Origin: Pontibacter flavimaris
GTDB taxonomy: Bacteria > Bacteroidota > Bacteroidia > Cytophagales > Hymenobacteraceae
Direction: 5' to 3'
NCBI RefSeq assembly: GCF_001907195.1
Contig: NZ_LVWA01000002.1
Coordinates: 1 to 64,000 of the forward strand
Length of the DNA: 64,000 nucleotides
The notes under the pieces were generated by a model. It was not told the DNA's origin and did not search any database. It saw only the letters and a list, made by a program, of their open reading frames with translations. Position 1 is the stretch's first letter. Each line of letters begins with the position of its first letter. Below, piece after piece: positions 1-7,204 of this stretch. The position numbers and the translations under genes are program-made.

Positions 1-222
1 GCTGATCCTCTAGTTCCCACAAGCCTACTGTTGCATTTCCTGCTTTGGTGCTCTCCAGCCCGAGAGGGCTCCCCGAAATCCTTCGGGGTAAACTCTCTCG
101 AGCATCGCGCTGGGAGCTTTTCCTACCCTCGTGCCTCGGGCTGCCTCGCCTCCGGCTCGTCACCGGAAAAACTCGCATAGGCGCTCAACCCAAGGACTGG
201 GTATCAGTTCGATAGCTACGAC
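1..222 (+). repeat. ~200-bp dispersed repeat, copy A
   Basis: This is the first of three related copies (others at 9743-9940 and 17548-17755). The copies share a start at GCTGATCCT, an internal stretch around GCATCGCGCTGGGAGC, a segment CACCGGAAAAACTCGCATAGG (copies A and C), and an end near CGCTCAACCCAAAGGCTGG followed by ATCAGTTCGATAGC. The outer ends are weakly inverted (CTGATCC versus GGATCAG in copy B). This copy may be cut by the window edge. No convincing gene lies in it. It could be a MITE-like element or a structured RNA repeat; I cannot name the family. Confidence 0.75.
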
Positions 223-316
223 CTTACTGTCATCTCGACCTTTGGGAGAGATCTCTTTTGAATTCCAGCTAGAACCCTCATTTTATTCGGGATGACAGGG
301 AAAGTGGTAAGTATCG

Positions 317-355
317 CCCCCTCCCCTGATTTTAGGGGAGGGTTGGGGAGGGGTG
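317..355. repeat. CCCTCCCC palindromic repeat
   Basis: A hairpin (CCCTCCCCTGATTTTAGGGGAGGG) followed by TTGGGGAGGGGTG. Near-identical copies are at 10172-10212 and 17770-17808. In each case the repeat lies a short distance downstream of a copy of the ~200-bp repeat. The intervening DNA here (223-316) also holds a GTCATCTCGACC / GGGATGACAG inverted pair. No gene is visible between 1 and 452. Confidence 0.7.
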
Positions 356-391
356 AAAGCAGGCGTGGTTCGACACGGCGCTGCTAAAAAC

Positions 392-421
392 AAAAAAGGA
401 AGCAACCGCAGCTGCTCCCTC
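392..421 (-). terminator. Terminator of the deoxynucleoside kinase gene
   Basis: Read on the minus strand, GGGAGCA pairs with TGCTTCC (one G-T wobble) across a short loop and is followed by a run of six T. It lies just past the kinase stop codon, after two AAGTATA words at 428-442. Confidence 0.6.
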
Positions 422-452
422 CTTCAGAAGTATAAAAGTATAAACCAAGCCT

Positions 453-1067
453 CTAAAATAGCCCGAACAGCTCGCGCTGTATCCGCTCGATGATGCTTCC
501 CAGGTCCTCTGGGTTTGCCACAAAATCAAGGTTATTGACGTCTACCACCAGTAGCTTGCCCAGATCATAGTTGCCCATCCAGCTGTTGTAATGCTCGTTC
601 AGGTTGCGCAGGTAGTTAATGCTGATGCTGCTTTCGTAGTCGCGGTTGCGCTTCTCTATCTGACCTATCAGCTTCGGCAGGTCGGCCTTCAGGTAGATCA
701 TCAGGTCGGGGGCCTTCACCATGCTGATCATGGACTGGAACAGCGCGTGGTAGTTCTCATAGTCGCGCGTGCTCATCAGGCCGGACTGGTGCAGGTTTTT
801 GGCGAAGATGTGGGCATCCTCGTAGATGGTGCGGTCCTGGATCACGTTCTTCTCGACGGCCTGTATCTGCTGCACCTGGTTAAAGCGGCTGTTGAGGAAG
901 TAAACCTGCAGGTGGAAGGCCCAGCGCTCCATGTCCTCGTAGAAATCCTTCAGGTAGGGGTTGTTGTCCACCGCCTCGAGGTATAAATCCCAGTTAAAGT
1001 GTTGGGCCAGCTTGGTAGCCAGCGTGGTTTTGCCGGCGCCAATGTTGCCAACTATCGCGATATGCAT
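453..1067 (-). CDS. Deoxynucleoside kinase
   Basis: A 204-aa P-loop kinase expected to transfer phosphate from ATP to deoxynucleosides (nucleotide salvage, cytoplasm). The Walker A loop is GNIGAGKTT at residues 7-15. The catalytic/base-binding Glu lies near residue 31, and the DRT motif at 78-80 followed by IYEDAHIF corresponds to the DRS motif of the dNK/dGK family. Arginine-rich residues KRNRDYE match the LID region. The length is normal for bacterial dAK/dGK-type enzymes. Exact substrate (dA, dG or dC) cannot be read from the sequence. The gene stands alone and has its own terminator. Confidence 0.9.
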   Translation of the reverse strand: MHIAIVGNIGAGKTTLATKLAQHFNWDLYLEAVDNNPYLKDFYEDMERWAFHLQVYFLNSRFNQVQQIQAVEKNVIQDRTIYEDAHIFAKNLHQSGLMSTRDYENYHALFQSMISMVKAPDLMIYLKADLPKLIGQIEKRNRDYESSISINYLRNLNEHYNSWMGNYDLGKLLVVDVNNLDFVANPEDLGSIIERIQRELFGLF

Positions 1068-1324
1068 GGTAAAGTGTTGATTAAAACTTAAGGGTTACAA
1101 AAGTAACAGAATTTAGCGCAGCATTATCTACAAATTGCCCACCGGGTTATCAACATTTGGCTGGTAAGTTCGGCATACTATCCGGTGGCATACACCTGCA
1201 TTTGTTCCCGATGCTTGTAGGATGCCGTGCCATACTTTTAATTTAACTTAGGAGAACCGACCATTCCCTCAACCCATAATTTTCCTGCTCGTAAACTCAA
1301 AGTATAACTAAATACTTGAAAGTC

Positions 1325-1498
1325 ATGACAAAAGGACAAGATCAAGACAAAAACAAGTCGCAGAAACCAGAGGCGAAGAAGCAGGGCCAGGAAGGTACCC
1401 GCAGCCAGAGCGACCAGCAGAAAGACAAGGGCTCTAGCCAGGGCCGAAGCGACCAGAAAGACCAGTCCGGAGGCAAGAAGGGTCCGAATGCTATGTAA
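1325..1498 (+). CDS. Small, highly charged disordered protein
   Basis: A predicted 57-aa protein made almost entirely of K, Q, G, S, D, E and R, with no hydrophobic core, so it should be intrinsically disordered. I place the start at the ATG at 1325 rather than an in-frame TTG at 1316. It is bracketed by a 250-bp upstream gap and a strong hairpin terminator immediately after the stop, which supports a real transcription unit. Similar KGQDQ-type proteins resemble stress-associated hydrophilic proteins, but I recognise no family and assign no function. Confidence 0.55.
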   Translation: MTKGQDQDKNKSQKPEAKKQGQEGTRSQSDQQKDKGSSQGRSDQKDQSGGKKGPNAM

Positions 1499-1517
1499 AT
1501 CAAACTAATCAGAAACA

Positions 1518-1561
1518 AACAGCCCCGACTTCTATACGGAAGCCGGGGCTGCTGTTTTTAT
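1518..1561. terminator. Bidirectional terminator
   Basis: CAGCCCCG-CTTC pairs with GAAG-CGGGGCTG (one internal mismatch), followed by CTGTTTTTA on the plus strand and TTTGTTTC on the minus strand. It separates the convergent genes ending at 1498 and 1574. Confidence 0.75.
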
Positions 1562-1573
1562 ACTTTCATACTT

Positions 1574-2203
1574 TTAGCGCCGCTCCTTTTTCCGCTCGTC
1601 GTACGCGTCTTTGGCCTGCCGGCTTTTCTGCAGCGTGGTAAACTCTACCTGCAGGGCCGCTATCTTTATCTTGTCGCCGGTGCTCAGCAGGTCCAGTACC
1701 TCAGCCTTGCGGCTGTTCAGCTCCCCCACCACAAACTCGGCGTAGGCCCAGTCCTGCACGCTCCAGTCCTGGCGGTAGCCGCGGGTATGCTCCAGGGCCC
1801 TGTTAAAGGCATCGCGCAGGTGCACGGGCTTGATTTTGCTGATGTTGGTGGTGCCGGTCATCTCGCGCTCCCACCGCTCCAGCTCGCGCCCGTCCAGGTT
1901 CACCAGTTCGCCCTCGTGCCGCTCCTCCCAGGCCTCATACTCCCGCTTGTACCCGTTATACTCGTTCCTGGACTTCTCAGAAAGCTTTTTGCTGTTGCTG
2001 TCCAGGCTGTAGGTCAGCTCCTTAAACTCTTTCTTTACGGTGGGCCATTCGGCGGCCAGGGTGCTGTCGGCCTGCGTGCTGCGCTGTTGCATCCAGGCGC
2101 GCAGATCGGTCAGGTCGCGCTCCAGTTGTGCCTGCGCCTGCGCCATTCCCACTGTCATGACGGCCAGAACAGCTGTCAGCATCCATTTCAAAGGTCTTTT
2201 CAT
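1574..2203 (-). CDS. Secreted helical protein of unknown function
   Basis: A predicted 209-aa exported protein. A longer open frame exists, but the ATG at 2203 gives a clean signal peptide (MKRPLKWMLTAVLAVM, cleavage after AQAQA), so I start there. The mature part is rich in E, K, R, W and L with heptad-like spacing, for example the YKREYEAWEERHEGEL region, and is probably mostly alpha-helical. No catalytic motif or named domain is recognisable. It is convergent with the small charged protein and divergent from the GAF gene. Role unknown; the periplasm is its likely site. Confidence 0.7.
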   Translation of the reverse strand: MKRPLKWMLTAVLAVMTVGMAQAQAQLERDLTDLRAWMQQRSTQADSTLAAEWPTVKKEFKELTYSLDSNSKKLSEKSRNEYNGYKREYEAWEERHEGELVNLDGRELERWEREMTGTTNISKIKPVHLRDAFNRALEHTRGYRQDWSVQDWAYAEFVVGELNSRKAEVLDLLSTGDKIKIAALQVEFTTLQKSRQAKDAYDERKKERR

Positions 2204-2436
2204 AGTAGTTAGGGTTTCCTTATAAACTTTAACAAGCCTCTGCCGTAAATATTGTGCCAGAATTATATTCCCGGGCGGATAAATTTTCCTGCCGCCTGTT
2301 GGGCATTGGCGATGGCCCGGTAACAAAAACATAACCTCTGACGCTCCCGGCTGTTTCATACTTATATCCTCAAACCACGTTTAAATCTTGTAGGTATCCA
2401 AAAGTATAGCCATACTTTTTGTCCCCAGCACATTAT

Positions 2437-4878
2437 ATGACTAAAAACCCAAAAGGCAACTTCCACGAGACGGTGGTCTCCGTAAGCAGCAACGACCATG
2501 TGAAGCTGAGCGTAAACGACTTCCCGTTTGAGACCACGCTCAGCCTGGCGCCGCTTCTCTCTTACTGGGAGGACAAGCTGGAGAACGACCCCAATTGCAA
2601 CGCCGGCCGCCTGCAGGAGCTGATAGCGCTGCTGCGCGGCACGCCTGCGCTCATGGGTTCCATCGAGGATGTCTCGTTGGTGGACAAGCATATGGATACG
2701 CTGGACGTGCTGATGGGCGACATTTTTCCGGGGGCGCTGTGGGAGAACGACATCAAGGCCGTGTCGGTGCCGTTCAGGTTTCAGAGCTTTTACGCCACGC
2801 CCCGGCTGGAGGAACTGGGCCTGCTGGAGGGCACCGACTCGGCGGAAAGGCTGGAACTGGACCGCAAGACGCTGCTTTCCAGGCTCACGCTGCGGGCCTA
2901 CACCATTATACTTGCCAAGTTCTACAAGGCTAACTTCATAGTGGATGAGCCCTTTGTGTTCACCACGCACGACAAGTTTACGGGCCTGCCGCGCCATTAC
3001 AAGGTGGATGTGGACCTGAAGTTTATGGAGGTGAAGGCCAAGGGCGAGGTGAAGCCGCTGAAGGCCCAGCAGATTAACTACCTCATCAACCGCTACAACA
3101 ACCTGGACAGGTGGATGGAGCTGCTGCCGCCCGATAATTTCGAGTTCAGCGGGTTCGCCATCTTCGACTTTACGGACGTAACCATGGAGCAAACCATCTC
3201 CTCGCTCCGCTACGACCTGCTCGACAAGGACTCCGTGAGCACCCGGGAAGGCTTCACGAGCCTGCAGCAAAAGCTGCGCGTGCTCTTTGGCCTGCCAGGC
3301 ATACGGCTGGGCTTTGCCTCCTGCCCCAACCTGCGCGAGTTCGACACCAGCTACGCCCGCCGCATCTGGAGCGGCCTCATACTTACCCAGGACTGTGAGC
3401 TGTCGCTCAGCGACCTGAAGGGCTCTATCTATGAGCCTGTGATGAAGCACGGCAACACCGTGGTGGTAGAGGACCTGAAGGTGCTGCACCACCCCACCCG
3501 CATGGAGCAGAAACTGCTGGAGATGGGTATCCGCAACCTCATCATCGCGCCGCTGGAGTATGAGGGCAGCACCATTGGCCTGATGGAGCTCGCCTCGCCC
3601 ATCCCCGGCGAGCTGAACACCCTCTCCACCATCAAGCTAAAGGAGATACTGCCCCTGTTTGCCCTGGCCATGAACCGGAGCCTGGAGGAACTGCGCAGCA
3701 GCATCCAGAGCATCATCAAGGAAAAGTATACCGCCATACACCCGATCGTGGAGTGGCGCTTTACGCAGGCGGCCATTAACCTGCTGGAGAAAATGGAGCG
3801 CAACAACAGCCCGGAGATCGAACCCATCATCTTCCGCGACATCTATCCGCTCTACGGCTCCTCCGACATCCGCAGCTCCGCCTCCGAGCGCAACAAGGCC
3901 ATCCAGGGCGACCTGCTGGAGCAACTGGTGCTGGCCAAAGAGGTTATACTTGCCGTGAAGGACAGGATGCCGCTGGCCATACTTGATGAGCTGATGTTTA
4001 AGATAGACAATCTCTCGCTCAGCATTCTGCACGAGCTAAGCTCTGGCGACGAGGTGCTTATACTTGATTTCCTGCGCTCGGAGATCGAGCCGCTGTTTGA
4101 CTATTTCCTGCGGAAGGAGCCGTCGGCGGAACCGACCGTGCAGGCCTACCGCTCGGCCATCAACAACCCCTACAAGGCTGTCTACAACAAGCGCCGTGCC
4201 TACGAGGAAAGCCTGTTCATGATCAACGAGACCATCTCCGGCTTCCTGGACCGGGAGGAGGAGAAGGCGCAGCAGATCTTCCCGCACTACTTCGAGAAGT
4301 ATAAAACCGATGGCGTGGAGTATAACATCTATATCGGGGCCTCGCTGCTGAACTCCGGCGACTTCCAGCCGATCTACCTAAAGAACATGCGCCTGTGGCA
4401 GCTCATGCTGACCTGCGAGATTGCCCGCCGCATACAGAAGCTGCGCGCCGGCCTGAAACTGCCGCTCGAGATAACGCAGCTGATCCTGGTGCACGCCGAC
4501 CCGATCTCCATCCGCTACAGGCTCGATGAGAAGAAATTTGACGTGGACGGCGCCAACAACATCAGCTACGAGATCATCAAGAAGCGTATCGACAAGGCCT
4601 ACATTCTCGGCACCGAGGAGCGCCTGACGCAGCCGGGCAAGATCGCCATTGTGTACACCCAGCAGAAGGCCATGCAGGAGTACCTGCGCTACCTGGACTT
4701 CCTGCGCTCAGAGGGGTATACCGAAGGGGAGGTGGAGCACCTGGAGGTGGAGGACCTGCAGGGCGTGCAGGGCCTGAAGGCGCTGCGCGTAACCGTGAAC
4801 CTGAAAGAGGAGCTCCGCCACAACATCGACGCCGGCGACGAGCTGCTGAACATTGCCCGCTCAGCCAGCCTTAACTGA
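2437..4878 (+). CDS. Large cytoplasmic GAF-domain protein
   Basis: An 813-aa soluble protein with no signal peptide or membrane segment. A region around residues 285-430 resembles a GAF domain: a helix, then GIRLGFASCPNL, a core with NTVVVEDLKVL, and GIRNLIIAPLEYEGSTIGLMEL, the usual ligand-pocket strands. The N-terminal ~280 and C-terminal ~380 residues match nothing I can name, and no kinase, GGDEF or output domain follows. I start at ATG 2437; an in-frame TTG at 2419 is less likely. The gene appears monocistronic. It is probably a conserved cytophagal sensor or scaffold. Five of its nine Ile-Leu pairs are written ATA-CTT (see findings). Confidence 0.75.
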   Translation: MTKNPKGNFHETVVSVSSNDHVKLSVNDFPFETTLSLAPLLSYWEDKLENDPNCNAGRLQELIALLRGTPALMGSIEDVSLVDKHMDTLDVLMGDIFPGALWENDIKAVSVPFRFQSFYATPRLEELGLLEGTDSAERLELDRKTLLSRLTLRAYTIILAKFYKANFIVDEPFVFTTHDKFTGLPRHYKVDVDLKFMEVKAKGEVKPLKAQQINYLINRYNNLDRWMELLPPDNFEFSGFAIFDFTDVTMEQTISSLRYDLLDKDSVSTREGFTSLQQKLRVLFGLPGIRLGFASCPNLREFDTSYARRIWSGLILTQDCELSLSDLKGSIYEPVMKHGNTVVVEDLKVLHHPTRMEQKLLEMGIRNLIIAPLEYEGSTIGLMELASPIPGELNTLSTIKLKEILPLFALAMNRSLEELRSSIQSIIKEKYTAIHPIVEWRFTQAAINLLEKMERNNSPEIEPIIFRDIYPLYGSSDIRSSASERNKAIQGDLLEQLVLAKEVILAVKDRMPLAILDELMFKIDNLSLSILHELSSGDEVLILDFLRSEIEPLFDYFLRKEPSAEPTVQAYRSAINNPYKAVYNKRRAYEESLFMINETISGFLDREEEKAQQIFPHYFEKYKTDGVEYNIYIGASLLNSGDFQPIYLKNMRLWQLMLTCEIARRIQKLRAGLKLPLEITQLILVHADPISIRYRLDEKKFDVDGANNISYEIIKKRIDKAYILGTEERLTQPGKIAIVYTQQKAMQEYLRYLDFLRSEGYTEGEVEHLEVEDLQGVQGLKALRVTVNLKEELRHNIDAGDELLNIARSASLN

Positions 4879-5143
4879 GAAAAGTATAAGTATAAAATAT
4901 TCTAAATATCATATTTATTAAATAATTTAAACTTTTTTCAGCTAACCGATTAGCCGCAAACCGGACTACAATAACACTGTTTTACAATAACTTACATCAC
5001 ATAAGCAGCACCCAACCAAACAGGCTATAGAATATTTCTTCAGGACAAGTGCAATTTTTTAAAAAAGGATTGCGTTCTCTGTGGGACTTGCGGAACGAAG
5101 GCTTCCGCCAAGTGTTGTTTCATCATAATCAACTTTTAGCCCA
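4879..5143. other. AT-rich intergenic leader
   Basis: A 265-bp spacer between the GAF gene and the lipoprotein gene. It begins with two overlapping AAGTATA words and is markedly AT-rich at 4900-4945. It probably holds the promoter of the lipoprotein gene, but I cannot define -33/-7 boxes with confidence. Confidence 0.4.
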
Positions 5144-5950
5144 ATGAACCTGAGAAACAAATTTATGCCTGCCCTGCTGATGCTAGGCGTGGTAGCGTTT
5201 AGCTCTTGCGAGAAGCAGGAAAACGACTCGATCCAGCCGGAGCTGGAGCAGGGAGTCATCTCCCACATCATGGCAGACTCTGCTGAGGTAACCTCTTACA
5301 ACTTTGCAGGCAAGCAGCTGAGCCAGGTAAACCACTACGACGTGGAGACAGGCAACCTGGAGAGCTTCGAGAAGTATGAGCGCGACGCTAAGGGGCGCGT
5401 TCTGAAAAGCAGCACGTACGCCGGCAGCAGCAAGACCCTTCTTTCGGAGCAGGGCTTTACCTACAACACCAGCGGCCAGCTCACCAAGAGCAGCATGGCC
5501 TACTACAGCGGAAGCAAGCTGGAGTACACCGCCTACGCCACCTACGAGTACAACACAGACAACAAGCTTGAGAAAAAATCGATCTTCGAAGGAAAGGACG
5601 GAGAAGGGGAAGGCAAGCTGAAGTCCTACACCAGGTTTGAGGTACTGCCAAACGGCAACTACATCCAGGAGAAGCAGTACGTGATCGACGACAAGAGCGA
5701 GGCGAAGCTGTTCTCTACCACCACTAACTCTTACGACTCCAGTGTGAACCCGTTCCATACTTTAGCGGAACCCGGCGCTGCCAGCAGCCCGAACAACCTG
5801 GTGGCCTCCTCTACCGTGGTGCACAACAGCAAGAAGACCTACAAGTACAGCTATACCTACACCTACGATGAGCGCGGCTACCCGCTGACGCAGACCGTGG
5901 AATCGCCGAACGGCAAGAGCGAAACATTCAAGTACCTGTACAGCAACTAG
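5144..5950 (+). CDS. Lipoprotein with YD-like beta repeats
   Basis: A 268-aa lipoprotein. The signal peptide ends in the lipobox AFSSC, with the acylated Cys at residue 23 or nearby. The mature chain has repeated strands with the flavour of RHS/YD repeats (VNHYDVETGNL, FTYNTSGQLTKS, YEYNTDNKLEK, YTYDERGYPLTQT), as in many Bacteroidota surface or periplasmic lipoproteins. There is no enzymatic motif. It is monocistronic, with its own terminator. Function unknown; the lipoprotein assignment is secure and the repeat assignment is inference from pattern. Confidence 0.75.
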   Translation: MNLRNKFMPALLMLGVVAFSSCEKQENDSIQPELEQGVISHIMADSAEVTSYNFAGKQLSQVNHYDVETGNLESFEKYERDAKGRVLKSSTYAGSSKTLLSEQGFTYNTSGQLTKSSMAYYSGSKLEYTAYATYEYNTDNKLEKKSIFEGKDGEGEGKLKSYTRFEVLPNGNYIQEKQYVIDDKSEAKLFSTTTNSYDSSVNPFHTLAEPGAASSPNNLVASSTVVHNSKKTYKYSYTYTYDERGYPLTQTVESPNGKSETFKYLYSN

Positions 5951-5973
5951 TACCGAAAGAAGCTACATTAACG

Positions 5974-6016
5974 GCAGCGGCTCCGGGCATTCGCCTGGGG
6001 CCGCTGTTGTTTTTAT
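5974..6016 (+). terminator. Terminator after lipoprotein gene
   Basis: GCAGCGGC pairs with GCCGCTG across a CG-rich loop and is followed by TTGTTTTTAT. Confidence 0.75.
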
Positions 6017-6096
6017 ACCAACCATGGCCGCCGCGGCGTTAATGCAGTAATATCCCCGGAAATAGAGTATATTGGGGTACGAAACAACCTAACACC

Positions 6097-6321
6097 ATGT
6101 CAAAAACGAGAATAACGGTAAACAGCAACGGATCGCTCCGTGTGGAGGGCGAGGATTTTGAGATTGTAGACAAAGACGGGAACACCTATGGCCTGGGCGG
6201 GCGCACGCTCGTTTCCATCTGCCGCTGCGGCCTGTCCAAGAACAAGCCCTTCTGCGACGGTTCCCACAAAGGGCACTTCGAGCACAACGCCGAGGCTTTC
6301 GACCTTCCCCCTAAAAAATAA
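6097..6321 (+). CDS. CDGSH iron-sulfur protein
   Basis: A 74-aa protein with one CDGSH zinc-finger-like motif, C-R-C-G-L-S-K-N-K-P-F-C-D-G-S-H, the three-Cys/one-His ligand set for a [2Fe-2S] cluster. The N-terminal half (RITVNSNGSLRVEGEDFEIVDKDGN) matches the usual small single-CDGSH proteins of bacteria, thought to act in redox or Fe-S handling. It is followed after 10 bp by the DUF2007 gene, so the two are probably co-transcribed. Cytoplasmic; the physiological partner is unknown. Confidence 0.93.
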   Translation: MSKTRITVNSNGSLRVEGEDFEIVDKDGNTYGLGGRTLVSICRCGLSKNKPFCDGSHKGHFEHNAEAFDLPPKK

Positions 6322-6331
6322 CCCATACTGT

Positions 6332-6733
6332 ATGGCTGAGCGCCTGGTAACCATCGCCACGTTTAACGAACTCACGGAGGCACACATCCTCAAGGGCCGC
6401 CTGGAGGCAGAGGGTATACTTTGCTTTCTGGGGGATGAGCACATCGTGGGCGTGCACCCTTTTTACTCTGTGGCCGTGGGGGGCGTGAAGCTGAAAGTGA
6501 CCGAGGGCGACGTGATGGAGGCCAAGGCCATACTTGCCCGCATACAGGAAGGCTCCAGCCAGTTCGACTACGACAGTATAGACATGGCTCCGCCTGTGCA
6601 GGAGCAGCCACGGTCCCTCGTCTGCCCCAACTGCGGCTCTGATAACGTAGGGGAGCTCGGCATCCCGATGCCGTTTATGAGCAGGCGCTATACTTGTTAT
6701 AACTGCAGCCACGCCTGGAAAGAGCGAAAATAG
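6332..6733 (+). CDS. DUF2007 protein with C-terminal zinc ribbon
   Basis: A 133-aa protein. Residues 1-70 (LVTIATFNELTEAHILKGRLEAEGI) match the DUF2007 fold, a small ferredoxin-like domain described as a putative signal-transducing domain. The C-terminus carries two Cys pairs (CPNCGSDN and CYNC), a zinc ribbon. A longer open frame begins upstream inside the CDGSH gene, but the ATG at 6332 gives the conserved N-terminus and follows the CDGSH stop by 10 bp. Ile-Leu is written ATA-CTT twice, at residues 28-29 and in AILAR. Function unknown. Confidence 0.85.
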   Translation: MAERLVTIATFNELTEAHILKGRLEAEGILCFLGDEHIVGVHPFYSVAVGGVKLKVTEGDVMEAKAILARIQEGSSQFDYDSIDMAPPVQEQPRSLVCPNCGSDNVGELGIPMPFMSRRYTCYNCSHAWKERK

Positions 6734-6735
6734 GA

Positions 6736-6765
6736 AAGGGAGCCCCAGAGGCTCCCTTTTTTGGT
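6736..6765 (+). terminator. Terminator of the CDGSH-DUF2007 unit
   Basis: AAAGGGAGCC pairs with GGCTCCCTTT across CCAG and runs into TTTTTTGG. Because the stem is symmetrical it may also serve the convergent acyl-CoA-binding protein gene. Confidence 0.8.
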
Positions 6766-6782
6766 TTTATACTTCCGTGCCC

Positions 6783-7037
6783 TTACCCCACCAACTCATG
6801 CACATACTGCACGTACTCCTGGCGGGCGGCGTCCTGGCTCTTGCCCTCCTGCTTCTTCCAGGCATCCCACTTGGCGATGTTCTTAAAATCGAAGCCGCCG
6901 GGGCGCTCGGTGTTCACGTCGCCCTCGGTGGCCTGCTTGTACAGGGCGTAAAGTTTCAGCAGCACGTCGTTGCTGGGGCGCTCGGTTAGGGTTTTTGATT
7001 TTGCTACAGCGTTCTCGAATTCTTGTTGTGTGGCCAT
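6783..7037 (-). CDS. Acyl-CoA-binding protein
   Basis: An 84-aa protein of the four-helix ACBP family. Conserved residues are seen throughout: FENAV, LYALYKQATEGD, RPGGFDF and AKWDAWKK, including the Lys and Tyr side chains that contact the acyl-CoA phosphate and adenine in this family. It binds long-chain acyl-CoA esters in the cytoplasm and buffers their pool. Family members are common in Cytophagales. It is a single gene, convergent with the DUF2007 unit and divergent from the S9 peptidase. Confidence 0.95.
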   Translation of the reverse strand: MATQQEFENAVAKSKTLTERPSNDVLLKLYALYKQATEGDVNTERPGGFDFKNIAKWDAWKKQEGKSQDAARQEYVQYVHELVG

Positions 7038-7204
7038 ATGCTATACTTTGTCTTAAGGTCTGTGGATGGCTCAAGGTACGAAGAAGAGCGCTGCATGCAT
7101 AACTTTTAACGTGTTTTGTTTGCCGGGGATTTTATATAAATTTAGACACCCGTAGCAGCACCTGCACGCCTGCTCCCGGACAAGTATAAAAAACGAACCA
7201 TCCT

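Noticed and set aside
2362-3492. 376-aa open frame on the minus strand inside the GAF gene
   Set aside because: Antisense to a well-supported gene; it arises from high GC at third positions and has repetitive His/Gln/Val/Leu composition and no domain.
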